Shown here: piece by piece, positions 38,695-47,142 of the stretch
Layout of the letters: every line of letters begins with the position of its first letter
How positions within the stretch are numbered: the stretch's first letter is position 1
Assembly: GCA_963781895.1 (NCBI GenBank)
Contig: CAWAIM010000017.1
Location: 62,001-126,000 of the forward strand
Length of the DNA: 64,000 bases
Source: Roseiarcus sp963781895
GTDB lineage: Bacteria > Pseudomonadota > Alphaproteobacteria > Rhizobiales > Beijerinckiaceae
Direction: 5' to 3'
Translations under genes and position numbers: made by a program
Notes under the pieces: generated by a model
Database searches by the model: none
The model's input: only the letters and a program-made list of their open reading frames with translations
What the model was told of the DNA's origin: nothing

Positions 38695-39297
38695 TCAAAA
38701 AACATGTTCGCGCGCGTGAAAGGCGGCGGCCAAGTCTAGGAAATTGCGTAAGATTTGATGCCCGTGCTCGCTGGCGACGCTCTCAGGGTGGAACTGCACG
38801 CCGTAAACGGGGCGTTCGCGATGCTCAACGCCCATGATAAGCCCGTCGTCGCTTTCGGCGCTGATCTCGAGTTCGTCCGGAACGGTCGAGCGCTCGATGA
38901 CAAGCGAATGATAGCGCGTCGCCTGAAACCGGCCGTTCAGGCCGCGAAACAATCCGCGGGCATTGTGCGTGATGCGCGAGAGTTTGCCGTGCATCGGCGC
39001 GGACGCACGCACGATCTCGCCGCCGAACGCCTGGCCTATCGCCTGATGACCCAGGCAAACGCCGAGAATTGGCGTCGTTTCGCTGGCGGCGCGCACGAGG
39101 TCAAGGCAGACGCCCGCCTCGTTGGGCGTGCAGGGGCCGGGCGAAAGGACGATCGCGTCTGGTTGATTCGCGATCGCCTGATCGACCGTGATTTGGTCAT
39201 TGCGCCACACCGCGACGTCAGCGCCCAGTTCGCCGAGATAGTGCGCGAGGTTGAACGTGAAGCTGTCATAGTTGTCGATCAGCGTAACGCGTTGCAT
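38695..39297 (-). CDS. trpG: Anthranilate synthase component II, glutamine amidotransferase
   Basis: Class I amidotransferase of 200 residues supplying ammonia to TrpE (and possibly to aminodeoxychorismate synthase). The nucleophile is Cys81 in GVCLGHQ, and the His/Glu pair is in VQFHPES. The start MQRVTLIDNYDSF is standard. In many alphaproteobacteria trpE precedes trpG; here the upstream neighbour is a divergent dehydrogenase, so trpE must be elsewhere. Confidence 0.94.
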   Translation of the reverse strand: MQRVTLIDNYDSFTFNLAHYLGELGADVAVWRNDQITVDQAIANQPDAIVLSPGPCTPNEAGVCLDLVRAASETTPILGVCLGHQAIGQAFGGEIVRASAPMHGKLSRITHNARGLFRGLNGRFQATRYHSLVIERSTVPDELEISAESDDGLIMGVEHRERPVYGVQFHPESVASEHGHQILRNFLDLAAAFHAREHVF

Positions 39298-39387
39298 TCT
39301 CTCTCCAGTGCGGGTCGAGCCGTCTTTTCCGACGCTGCGCCGCCCCCGTCAAGCCGAGCCGCCGCCGCCGTTTCAGCAGGAGTTTTT

Positions 39388-40164
39388 ATGACCTACCGCG
39401 CCAATCCGGCCGACGGCGCCGCCTGGGTGACCGGCGCCAGCAGCGGAATCGGCAGAGGAGTCGCGCTGGAACTCGCGCGGCGGGGCTATCGAGTTCACGC
39501 GACCGCGCGGCGCAAGGCCGACCTCGAGGCGCTGAGCGCCGAGGCGGCCGCGCTCAAAGGCTCCATTGTCTCGGCGCCGGGCGACGTGACCGATCGAACT
39601 GCGATGGCGGAATTGGTCGCCGAAATCGAGCGCGAGCGGCCGATCGCGCTGGCCCTGCTCAACGCCGGCGGAAATTTTCCCGACGCCCCCGGCGATCTGG
39701 GCGGCGAAGGTTTCGCGAGGACGTTCGCGCTCAACCTCCAAGGCGTCGTCAACGGCTTCAATCCGGTCTTCAACGCGATGCGCGCGCGAAGGCGCGGGCA
39801 GATCGCCGCCGTCGCCTCGATAGCCGGATATGGCGGGCTGCCCGACACCGGCGCCTACGGGCCCAGCAAGGCCGCCCTCATCTCGTTCGCCGAAGGAATG
39901 AAGTTCGTCGCCGACCCGCTCAATGTGACGATCCAGGTCGTCAACCCAGGCTATGTGCGGACGCCGCTGACCGACAAGAACGACTTTCCGATGCCGTTTC
40001 TGATGGATTGCGGCCAAGCATGCCGGCGGCTTTGCGATGGACTGGAGCGGGGCGGGTTCGAGATTCGGTTCCCGACCCGTCTCGCGCTCATTCTGCGCCT
40101 CCTCACCAGCCTGCCTTACCCGATCTATTTCCCAATCGTGCGCGCGATTTCGGGCGGACGATGA
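39388..40164 (+). CDS. Short-chain dehydrogenase/reductase
   Basis: NAD(P)-dependent oxidoreductase of 258 residues. The cofactor loop is TGASSGIG; NAG follows (LLNAGG), the serine is in VASIAGYGG and the catalytic pair is YGPSK. Basic residues after the second strand (TARRK) suggest NADPH. A hydrophobic C-terminus (LPYPIYFPIVRAI) may touch the membrane, as in lipid-modifying members. The ATG at 39388 has AGCAGGAG 6 bases upstream. Substrate is unknown. It is divergent from trpG. Confidence 0.88.
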   Translation: MTYRANPADGAAWVTGASSGIGRGVALELARRGYRVHATARRKADLEALSAEAAALKGSIVSAPGDVTDRTAMAELVAEIERERPIALALLNAGGNFPDAPGDLGGEGFARTFALNLQGVVNGFNPVFNAMRARRRGQIAAVASIAGYGGLPDTGAYGPSKAALISFAEGMKFVADPLNVTIQVVNPGYVRTPLTDKNDFPMPFLMDCGQACRRLCDGLERGGFEIRFPTRLALILRLLTSLPYPIYFPIVRAISGGR

Positions 40165-40225
40165 GCGCGGCCGCGGTCACAGGCGCTGCTTGGCCACAGC
40201 CGGGTCAAATCCGTCCACGCTCAGA

Positions 40226-40318
40226 CCAAATTTTTCCAAGCCGAACCAAGCCAGACCAAAGAAAACCAAGGAAATCCAAGAAAAAGTCACTTGGTTTTTC
40301 TTGGTTTTTCTTGGATTT
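40226..40318. repeat. Ten-base-phased CCAAG / CTTGG inverted repeat array with A/T tracts
   Basis: Six CCAAG or CCAAA units start at 40226, 40236, 40246, 40256, 40266 and 40276, exactly 10 bases apart. Three CTTGG units then start at 40290, 40300 and 40310, the same spacing on the other strand. The five-base spacers are largely A or T tracts. Arms AAATCCAAGAAAAA (40272-40285) and TTTTTCTTGGATTT (40305-40318) are exact complements. It lies between the ends of two convergent genes, so it may be a two-way terminator; the helical phasing also predicts curved DNA. Confidence 0.85.
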
Positions 40319-40339
40319 TCTCGCTCGATTCCTTTCTTT

Positions 40340-42001
40340 TCAATGAGTTACAGCGAATCCGCAAAAATAAAACTTTCTGTTCTCGCTTCGCGTATCGCAC
40401 AGTTGGATTACGGTCTTTGTCAAACTCGAGAACATTAGCACGGATTTCTGTTTTAGAGAAGAAAATGATGACCGCTCAGCGCGCCCGCGCGCCTCGCCGA
40501 AGGCGGCGAGCGCGCGGGCGCGGGCGAAGGCGTGATCGACGATCGGGCGGGGATAGGTCTTCCCCAAGATCACGCCCGCGCGCGCGAGCGCGGCGCTCGG
40601 CGCCCGCCACGGGGCGTGGATGTCGGCGGCGTCGAGCCGGGCGAGCTCGGGAAGCCAACGGCGCACGTAGGCGCCGTCGGCGTCGTGGCGCTCGGCCTGC
40701 ACGACCGGATTGAAAATGCGGAAGTAGGGCGCGGAATCGACGCCTGAGCCGGCGACCCATTGCCAGTTCAGCGGATTGCTGGCGGGATCCGCGTCGCATA
40801 GCGTGTCCCAGAACCATTCCTCGCCCCGCCTCCAGTCGATCAACAGGTGCTTGACGAGAAAGGAGGCGGCGATCATGCGCACGCGATTGGGCATATAGCC
40901 GGTGCGCCAGAGCTGGCGCATGCCGGCGTCGACGATCGGGTAGCCGGTTTCGCCCCGCCGCCATGCGCGAAGCCCTTCGGCGTCGTCGCGCCAGGGAAAA
41001 CGCTCGAACTCCGCCCGCAACGGCCGCCGTGCGAGATCGGGGTGGGCGACGTGGAGCGCGGCGGCGAAATCCCGCCATCCGAGTTCCGCCAGGAACTTCT
41101 CCGCGCCCTTGGCGAGCGCCGGCTCCGCGGCCCGAGCGCCCTCCACCGCATGGAGTATGCGGCGCGGCGAAATCTCGCCGAATCTCAGGTGCGCCGAAAG
41201 CCGGGACGTCGTGTCGCGCCGAAGCTGGTCGCGATCGTCCGCGTAGGCGGGCAACGCCTCGGCGACGAAGCGCTCGAGGGCTCTGAGCGCGCCGACTTCG
41301 CCCGGATTTTCGCCGGCGCCGAGTTCGCCCGACCAGTCCGGGGCCGTCGGCGTCAGGCCGAGCGCCCCGATCGACGCGCGCTCAGGCGCCGCGCGCGGCC
41401 ATTCCGCCCCGGTCAGGCGATCGGGCGCCGATGACGGCGGGTCGAGCGCGCCCAGCGCGCGATGACGGCGCCAGAAGGCGGAGAAAATCATCAGCTGCTT
41501 GCCCGACGCCTGAGCGATTTCAGCAGGTTCGCGCAAAAACCTCCCACCAAAGGTTTTTGCTTCGACGCCGCGCGCGCGCAGCGCCGTCTCGAGGCGTGCG
41601 TCGAGGCCGGCGCCCTCGCGCTCGACCCGTCGGCCCCAGAATACCCGGCTGGAGGCCGCGGCCGCGGCCAAAGCAGGGATGGTTTGCTCCGCGCCGCCCC
41701 TGACGACGTCGAGGCGCGCGCCGCGCGCGGCCAATCGCCCCGCCATCGCTTCCAGCGCCTTGGCGAGTCGCCATTTCGCGCCGCCGCCGAGCGGGCGCGC
41801 GTATGCGGCCGCCTGGTCGTGGACGTAGACGTAGAGGGCCGGACGATCCGCCGCCGCGCGAACCGCCAGTTGATCGTCGAGGCGAAAATCGTCGCACAGC
41901 CAGACGATATCGGCGCTTGCGGTCAGAGACGTCTCCCTCGTCGCCGGGCCCCTGCGTCTTTCACGACAAATGACTCGCCGGACAACCGACACTAACACCA
42001 A
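40340..42001 (-). CDS. phr: Deoxyribodipyrimidine photolyase (class I, cryptochrome/photolyase family)
   Basis: FAD enzyme that repairs cyclobutane dimers with blue light. The N-terminal antenna domain starts near ADIVWLCDDFRLDDQ; the FAD domain has TSRLSAHLRFGEISPR, GYPIVDAGMRQLWRTGYM, NRVRMIAASFLVKHL and DADPASNPLNWQWVAGSG. Two oddities: no ATG lies near the expected N-terminus, so the start is one of several TTG/GTG codons at 41992-42001 or a lost ATG; and after the normal end (AFARARALAAFGEARG) about 45 residues continue into AT-rich DNA with non-coding character, as if the true stop was lost. Repair specificity is inferred from the family. Confidence 0.88.
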   Translation of the reverse strand: MVLVSVVRRVICRERRRGPATRETSLTASADIVWLCDDFRLDDQLAVRAAADRPALYVYVHDQAAAYARPLGGGAKWRLAKALEAMAGRLAARGARLDVVRGGAEQTIPALAAAAASSRVFWGRRVEREGAGLDARLETALRARGVEAKTFGGRFLREPAEIAQASGKQLMIFSAFWRRHRALGALDPPSSAPDRLTGAEWPRAAPERASIGALGLTPTAPDWSGELGAGENPGEVGALRALERFVAEALPAYADDRDQLRRDTTSRLSAHLRFGEISPRRILHAVEGARAAEPALAKGAEKFLAELGWRDFAAALHVAHPDLARRPLRAEFERFPWRDDAEGLRAWRRGETGYPIVDAGMRQLWRTGYMPNRVRMIAASFLVKHLLIDWRRGEEWFWDTLCDADPASNPLNWQWVAGSGVDSAPYFRIFNPVVQAERHDADGAYVRRWLPELARLDAADIHAPWRAPSAALARAGVILGKTYPRPIVDHAFARARALAAFGEARGRAERSSFSSLKQKSVLMFSSLTKTVIQLCDTRSENRKFYFCGFAVTH

Positions 42002-42181
42002 AGCGCGCGTGCGCTCGACCGACCTTTCGCGTCCGCTTCCTCAAGGAGTCTCGCCAAGCGTGGCGCTCCTGCCGTCCGACAGGCTTTGGGCTCTGGAGTC
42101 ACAATAGACTTGCCTGCCCATGCGAGGCGACGCAATCTCGCCAGGGAAGCGAGGGAACTCTGGTCCGCCGAGGACACAAAA

Positions 42182-43081
42182 GTGGCTGAGCCGAATGCCG
42201 AAAACGGCGTGAAAAAACCTGCCGTCGTGACCGACGCGGCGGCGGCGAGCGGTCAATCTTTGCTCAAGTGGATCTTCAACAATCTCGGCGCGATTTTGTC
42301 GGCCGGTCTCGTCGGCACCACGCTCAGCGCATATTTTCAATGGCGCAGCTGGGAATACCAAAGCCAGACTCAAAGGATCGACAAGGACACGAACGCGGTG
42401 GTGGCCGCGCTCGAAAACCTGGACAAGATCATGGACGAGAAATGGCTCAGCACCTACCAGATGGACGACGCCATCAAGACCAAGGCGGAGGGCGACAAGC
42501 TGAAGGCGGTCGCCGAGCGGTTTTATTCGGCGGACAAAGCATGGGAGTTGCAGCACAATATCCTGGGGTCAAATCTCAAGCTTGCCGTCGACTCGCAGTT
42601 CGGTGTTGACGACTCCAGACTGGTCGATCTGACGTATGCGCTAAAATGCACGACTTACACGCTCGACGGACAGCAACCCCATGGTAATGATCCGTTGTCG
42701 GTGCGTGCTTTATTGGAGATCTCCTACAATTGCCATAATATTGTTAAAGGAAACATTGAGGATCAGCTTCGCGCGCGCGATGAAAACAATTCGCGCTGGC
42801 CGGCGGCGACCCCCGAGCCCGATCCGGGCGGCGTGATATTAAGTCATATCTGGTGGGTCGACAAAGTGCTGCAATGCATGATGGTCGAACGCGCGCTCGA
42901 ACTGCGTCACCAGACCCCGCAAGTGCCCTTCGTGCGATTCCGGAGACTTGCGGACTTCCAGACCTACGAACCGACCGAGGAGGAGCGGGCCAGCGAAGAA
43001 CGATGCGTGGAGGGATACAAGAACAATCCGACCCTGGGAATCGCGGCGCCGAAGCCGAAGGCTGAACCGAGGCCGCAATAA
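42182..43081 (+). CDS. Hypothetical membrane-anchored protein
   Basis: A 299-residue product with one membrane helix at about residues 28-50 (LLKWIFNNLGAILSAGLVGT), followed by a charged helical segment (WEYQSQTQRIDKDTN) and a mostly soluble domain with several cysteines (CTTYTL, YNCHN, LQCMM, ERCVEGY) and a Pro/Lys-rich tail. I choose the GTG at 42182 because GAGGA sits 8 bases upstream; a TTG at 42086 is an alternative. I recognise no family. Codon bias is typical of the genome. It precedes another membrane protein of unknown role. Confidence 0.65.
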   Translation: MAEPNAENGVKKPAVVTDAAAASGQSLLKWIFNNLGAILSAGLVGTTLSAYFQWRSWEYQSQTQRIDKDTNAVVAALENLDKIMDEKWLSTYQMDDAIKTKAEGDKLKAVAERFYSADKAWELQHNILGSNLKLAVDSQFGVDDSRLVDLTYALKCTTYTLDGQQPHGNDPLSVRALLEISYNCHNIVKGNIEDQLRARDENNSRWPAATPEPDPGGVILSHIWWVDKVLQCMMVERALELRHQTPQVPFVRFRRLADFQTYEPTEEERASEERCVEGYKNNPTLGIAAPKPKAEPRPQ

Positions 43082-43194
43082 CCGGCGCACGGCGCTCCGC
43101 CCGCGCTTTCCGAGCCAGCGGCGCCCGGTTGCGTTGGCGCCGCGTAGGGGCTAACTGGCGCGATCTTGTTCGCTCGCCTTGCTGGGAAACATCC

Positions 43195-43965
43195 ATGAGT
43201 CCGGAGAATTTCGCGCTTGCGGTCGCCGTTGCGGTGTTCGCCGGCGGAGCGCTCGGGCTCGTGCTGCGACGCATTCTGCCGGAGGAACATGTGACCGGCG
43301 GCGCGAAAGACATGATCGGCGCGGTCGTCGGTCTGCTCACGCTGCTGTCCGCTCTCGTTCTCGGCCTGCTGATCTGGACCGCCCACGGCGTTTATGCGGG
43401 CCAGAACGAGGCGATCCAGACCCTTGCCGGGAAGGTTCTGCAATTCGACCTCGCGCTGGCCGATTACGGACCGGAGGCGAACGCCGCGCGCGCGCAATTC
43501 CGACAGGGTGTGGCGAACACCATCGACGAAGTCTGGGGCGCCAACGAAAACGACAGCAATTTCGCCGCCAAGAACTTCGCCGCCGCGGTTCAGAGCCTGC
43601 GCCATTGGAAAACGTCGCTGGATGGCCTTCATCCCTCGACCGACGCGCAGAAGCAGGCGCTCGCCTCCGCCACGTCGGCCATCGATTCGATCGATCAATC
43701 GCGATTGCAGATGTCCTTCGCGCTGGAAAGCGCCGTTTCCTATCCATTGGTCCTGATCGTGGTCGCGTGGGCGGTTTTTCTCTTTTTCGGCTTCGGACTG
43801 CTGTCGGGCGGCAACGTCACGTCGTTCGTCGCGGTCGGCGTCGGCGCGCTCGCCGCCGCGAGCGCGGTGTTGCTGATCCTCGAGTTGAGCAGCCCGTATT
43901 CGGGACTGTTCCGCGCCTCGCCCGCGCCGCTCGAGCAGGTGCTGGCGGTCATGGGCAAGGAATGA
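43195..43965 (+). CDS. DUF4239 (bestrophin-like) membrane protein
   Basis: A 256-residue membrane protein. Helices lie near 5-25, 40-62, 180-200 and 208-230; between the second and third is a helical soluble loop (residues 65-170). MIGAVVGLLTLLSALVLGLLI and the overall pattern match the DUF4239 family, distantly related to bestrophin channels, whose function in bacteria is unclear. The ATG at 43195 has GGGAA 7-8 bases upstream. It lies 113 bases after the previous unknown gene. Confidence 0.75.
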   Translation: MSPENFALAVAVAVFAGGALGLVLRRILPEEHVTGGAKDMIGAVVGLLTLLSALVLGLLIWTAHGVYAGQNEAIQTLAGKVLQFDLALADYGPEANAARAQFRQGVANTIDEVWGANENDSNFAAKNFAAAVQSLRHWKTSLDGLHPSTDAQKQALASATSAIDSIDQSRLQMSFALESAVSYPLVLIVVAWAVFLFFGFGLLSGGNVTSFVAVGVGALAAASAVLLILELSSPYSGLFRASPAPLEQVLAVMGKE

Positions 43966-44114
43966 CAGCGGCTTGGACTTAGGCGGCGCCGCGGCGCTTC
44001 GATAGCGCCATGACGCCGGCGCGGATATCGTCAGGATGATCGGGTCGAGGGCCGACCGGCGTCGCGCGCGGATTTGTCTTGCCTTTGCTCGCCGCCGGCG
44101 GAAAAGCTGCCCTC

Positions 44115-45362
44115 ATGATGTCCAGCTCCTCGATGTCGGGCTTCGCTACCCCAGCCTCCGAGACCGCCCTGACCTTGCGCGGCGAGGCGCGGTTCTGGCG
44201 GGTCAGCGTGGCGCTGTTTTTTGCCGCTTTCGCCACTTTCGCGGTCCTTTATTGCGTCCAGCCGATGATGCCGAGTTTCGCCCGGACGTTTTCGATTTCT
44301 CCCGCCGCGGCGAGCGTGTCGCTGTCGGCGGCGACGGGCGTGCTGGCGTTCGCGATGTTCGGGGCAGGGGCGCTGTCGGACGCCTTCGGGCGCAAGACAA
44401 TCATGGCGTCCTCGCTCGCGGCCGCCGCGGCCGCGACGTTGGCCGCGGCCTTTTCGCCCGATTGGACGACGCTGATCGTCCTTCGCGCATTGACCGGGCT
44501 GGCGCTGTCAGGCGTTCCGGCGATCGCGATGACGTATCTGTCGGAGGAGATGGACCGCTCGGCGATCGGGCTGGCGATGGGTCTCTACATCTCGGGCAGC
44601 ACGTTGGGGGGCATGGGCGGACGGCTGGCGGCGGCGGCGATCGCGGATCGGGACGGCTGGCGCGTCGGCGTCGGCGCGGTCGGAGCGTTGTCCCTCGCCT
44701 GCGCAGGCGTGTTCGCGTTCGCGTTGCCGCCGCAGCGGGGGTTCGCGCCCGGGCGGCAATCGAACCCCATTGTTCCGGCGATCCGGGCCCACCTCGGCGA
44801 TCCGGGCCTGCGCTATCTGTTCGCCCTCGCCTTCCTGCTGATGGGCGCCTTCGTCACCACCTACAATTACATCGGCTTTCGCTTGGGCGAGCCGCCGTTC
44901 TCGCTCAGCCAGGCGACGATCGGGCTCGTGTTCGTGATCTACCTCGTCGGCGCGGTGGCCTCGCCGACCATCGGCGAGCTCGCTGGGCGTTACGGGCGGC
45001 GGCGGGTCATCGGCCCCGCCATCGCGCTGATGCCGCTCGGCGTGCTGGCGACCCTGCCGGACAGCTTGCCGCTGACGGTCCTCGGCGTCGGACTGGTGAC
45101 GGCCGGGTTCTTTGGCGCCCACTCGATCGCCTCCAGCTGGGTCGGCTTGCGGGCCGAGACGGCGCGCGCGCAGGCGAGCGCCCTCTACCTGTTTTTCTAT
45201 TACGCGGGCTCGAGTCTGGCGGGAACGATCGGCGGCTCGGTGTTCGCCCGCGGCGGCTGGCTCGCGGTCGCCGCCTTCATCGGCGCGCTTTGCGGCCTTG
45301 CGCTTGTGATCGCGCTGAAGCTGGCGCGGGTTCCGCCGCCCGCGCATCTGCGTCCCTCGTAA
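44115..45362 (+). CDS. MFS transporter (YnfM-like)
   Basis: Twelve-helix inner-membrane transporter of 415 residues. The motif-A-like loop GALSDAFGRKT between helices 2 and 3 and its repeat GELAGRYGRRRV between 8 and 9 are clear. YLSEEMDRSAIGLAMGLYISG is typical of the YnfM/arabinose-efflux group. Two adjacent ATGs at 44115 and 44118 are the likely start; a TTG at 44079 is possible. The substrate is unknown. recO begins 12 bases downstream. Confidence 0.85.
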   Translation: MMSSSSMSGFATPASETALTLRGEARFWRVSVALFFAAFATFAVLYCVQPMMPSFARTFSISPAAASVSLSAATGVLAFAMFGAGALSDAFGRKTIMASSLAAAAAATLAAAFSPDWTTLIVLRALTGLALSGVPAIAMTYLSEEMDRSAIGLAMGLYISGSTLGGMGGRLAAAAIADRDGWRVGVGAVGALSLACAGVFAFALPPQRGFAPGRQSNPIVPAIRAHLGDPGLRYLFALAFLLMGAFVTTYNYIGFRLGEPPFSLSQATIGLVFVIYLVGAVASPTIGELAGRYGRRRVIGPAIALMPLGVLATLPDSLPLTVLGVGLVTAGFFGAHSIASSWVGLRAETARAQASALYLFFYYAGSSLAGTIGGSVFARGGWLAVAAFIGALCGLALVIALKLARVPPPAHLRPS

Positions 45363-45374
45363 AGGCCCGCGGCG

Positions 45375-46118
45375 ATGGAGTGGCGCGACGAAGGGCTCGT
45401 GATCGGGGTTCGCCGGCATGGCGAGAGTTCGGCGATCGTCGAAGCGATGACGCGCGCGCATGGGCGCCATCTCGGCCTGGTGCGCGGCGGACGCTCCTCG
45501 CGGCTCAAGGCGGCGCTGCAGCCCGGCAACACGCTCGGCCTGGTCTGGCGGGCGCGGCTCGACGAGCATCTGGGGGCGTTTTCGATCGAACCTCTGGCGC
45601 TGAGGGCGGGGCGGCTGATGGAGAGCGCGCTGGCGCTCGCCGGAATCAACTATCTCGGCGCATTGACGCGATTTCTGCCCGAGCGCGATCCGCACGAGGC
45701 GATCTACGAGACGCTGACGCTGATCGCCGAGCGCCTCGACGACGAAGCCCTCGCCCCGGCGCTCGTCGTCCGCTTCGAGGCGCAGATGCTGTCCGAATGC
45801 GGCTTCCGGCTCGACTTGAGCCAATGCGCGGCGACGGGGACGAGCGCCGGCCTCGCCTATGTCTCGCCGCGATCGGGCCGGGCGGTCAGCGCCGAAGCCG
45901 GAGCGCCATGGCGCGATCGTCTGCTGCCGCTGCCGGCGTTCATGCGCGAGGGCGCTCGTCTCGAGGCGCGGCCGAGCGTCGAGGATGTCGCCGACGGCTT
46001 CCGCACCACCGGCTACTTCCTCGCCCGCGACCTGTTCGCGCAGCGCGGCGAGCCGCTCCCGGATTCGCGCCGCGCGTTCGTGGCGGCGGCGGCGAGGGCC
46101 GGCCGCCTGCCGCTCTAG
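45375..46118 (+). CDS. recO: DNA repair protein RecO
   Basis: Recombination mediator of 247 residues that loads RecA with RecR. The N-terminal OB fold starts MEWRDEGLVIGVRRHGESS; the helical C-terminal part has CGFRLDLSQCAATG and VSPRSGRAVS, the typical RecO layout. The zinc cysteines of other RecO proteins are only partly kept, as is common in alphaproteobacteria. The start lies 12 bases after the MFS gene. Confidence 0.92.
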   Translation: MEWRDEGLVIGVRRHGESSAIVEAMTRAHGRHLGLVRGGRSSRLKAALQPGNTLGLVWRARLDEHLGAFSIEPLALRAGRLMESALALAGINYLGALTRFLPERDPHEAIYETLTLIAERLDDEALAPALVVRFEAQMLSECGFRLDLSQCAATGTSAGLAYVSPRSGRAVSAEAGAPWRDRLLPLPAFMREGARLEARPSVEDVADGFRTTGYFLARDLFAQRGEPLPDSRRAFVAAAARAGRLPL

Positions 46119-46357
46119 GCGGGATCTCGGACAAGCGGCCGCCCTTTTTACGACAAAAAATCCTGGTCCTTCAAAAGACTCTAAGCGATGGCCGCCAAGG
46201 TCTGTTCCTGGGCGCCGGACGGAACGCGGAAGACTTTAGCCGTCGCCGGCGAGGAACGTTTCCCTCGCCTGGAACAGCGGGGCGAGGGACGGGACAGCGG
46301 CTTTGCGTCCTCCGGAGCATCGCGTTTGACACGGGCCCTGCCGTGAAGTCTTCATAG

Positions 46358-46371
46358 ATAACGATCGTTAT
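46358..46371. promoter_or_regulatory. Perfect 14-base palindrome, probable TetR operator
   Basis: ATAACGATCGTTAT is identical to its reverse complement and lies 54 bases before the TetR-type gene, in an AT-rich patch of otherwise GC-rich DNA. A TTGACA (46326-46331) lies upstream of it. Size and position are those of an autoregulatory TetR operator. Confidence 0.6.
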
Positions 46372-46425
46372 TTGCACAAAAGCCAATTGTAGTGTTCGAT
46401 ATCCGAAAAACGATGGGGAGGAACC

Positions 46426-47136
46426 GTGCGCTACAGCCCGGAGCAGAGCGGCGCGACTCGCAAGCGCGTCCACGACGCCGCAGGCCGCGCGTTTCGCCAG
46501 TACGGCTACGGCGGCGTTGGCGTCGACGGCCTCGCCAAGGCGGCGGGCCTGACCTCGGGCGCATTCTATGTTCACTTCCGTTCGAAGGCGGACGCGTTTC
46601 GCGCCGTCGTCACAACGGGGATGGAGCGGCTTCGGGCCGCGGTCGAGCAGTTTCGGGCACGCGACGGAGACGCTTGGTTCGACGCTTTCGCCGCCTATTA
46701 TCTCGGACCCGAGCATCGCGAGGACGTCGCCGGCGGCTGCTCCATTCCGACCCTTTCGGCCGACGTCGCCCGCGCCGACCGCGCCACCCGCGCCGAATAC
46801 GAAGCCGGATTGATGCGCGTCGCGACCGAACTGGCCGCGGGCCTCGGCGTCGGGAGCGGTCGGGAGGCGGCGTGGCCGCTGCTCGCTCAACTTGCCGGGG
46901 GCGTTCTCCTCGCTCGCGCCGTGCGCGACGAGGCGCTGGCGAAGGAAATCGCCGAAGCGACGCTTCACAACCTGCGCGGGCGCGCGCGGACCGCCATGGC
47001 CGCAGAGCGCGCCGCGAGGAACCTCGAGCCGTGGCTCGCGACAGACAATGGGTCGACATCTCCTCGACCGGCCCGCGCCCGAAAGGCGCAGAAGGGCAGG
47101 GCGGAAAAAGCGGCCGCGTCGTCCGACGCGAAATGA
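46426..47136 (+). CDS. TetR-family transcriptional regulator (NemR/AcrR-like)
   Basis: Repressor of 236 residues. The helix-turn-helix covers about residues 10-55 (KRVHDAAGRAFRQYGYGG, then GLAKAAGLTSGAFYVHFRSKADAF). The ligand domain includes GGCSIPTLSADVAR, typical of the group sensing electrophiles or hypochlorite, where a Cys near this point can be the sensor. The tail is rich in Ala, Arg and Lys. The GTG start at 46426 follows GGGGAGGAACC. The operator just upstream implies self-control; the nearest possible target is the convergent oxidoreductase pair. Confidence 0.85.
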   Translation: MRYSPEQSGATRKRVHDAAGRAFRQYGYGGVGVDGLAKAAGLTSGAFYVHFRSKADAFRAVVTTGMERLRAAVEQFRARDGDAWFDAFAAYYLGPEHREDVAGGCSIPTLSADVARADRATRAEYEAGLMRVATELAAGLGVGSGREAAWPLLAQLAGGVLLARAVRDEALAKEIAEATLHNLRGRARTAMAAERAARNLEPWLATDNGSTSPRPARARKAQKGRAEKAAASSDAK

Positions 47137-47142
47137 AATCGA

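Noticed and set aside
40226..40318. CRISPR array interpretation of the CCAAG repeats
   Set aside because: Units are 5 bases with 5-base spacers and switch orientation; far too short for CRISPR, and no cas genes are present.
43979..44116. Small minus-strand frame (MRAAFPPAA to RRGAA) under the MFS start
   Set aside because: It overlaps the upstream region and first codons of the MFS gene, has no convincing ribosome-binding site and no recognised family.
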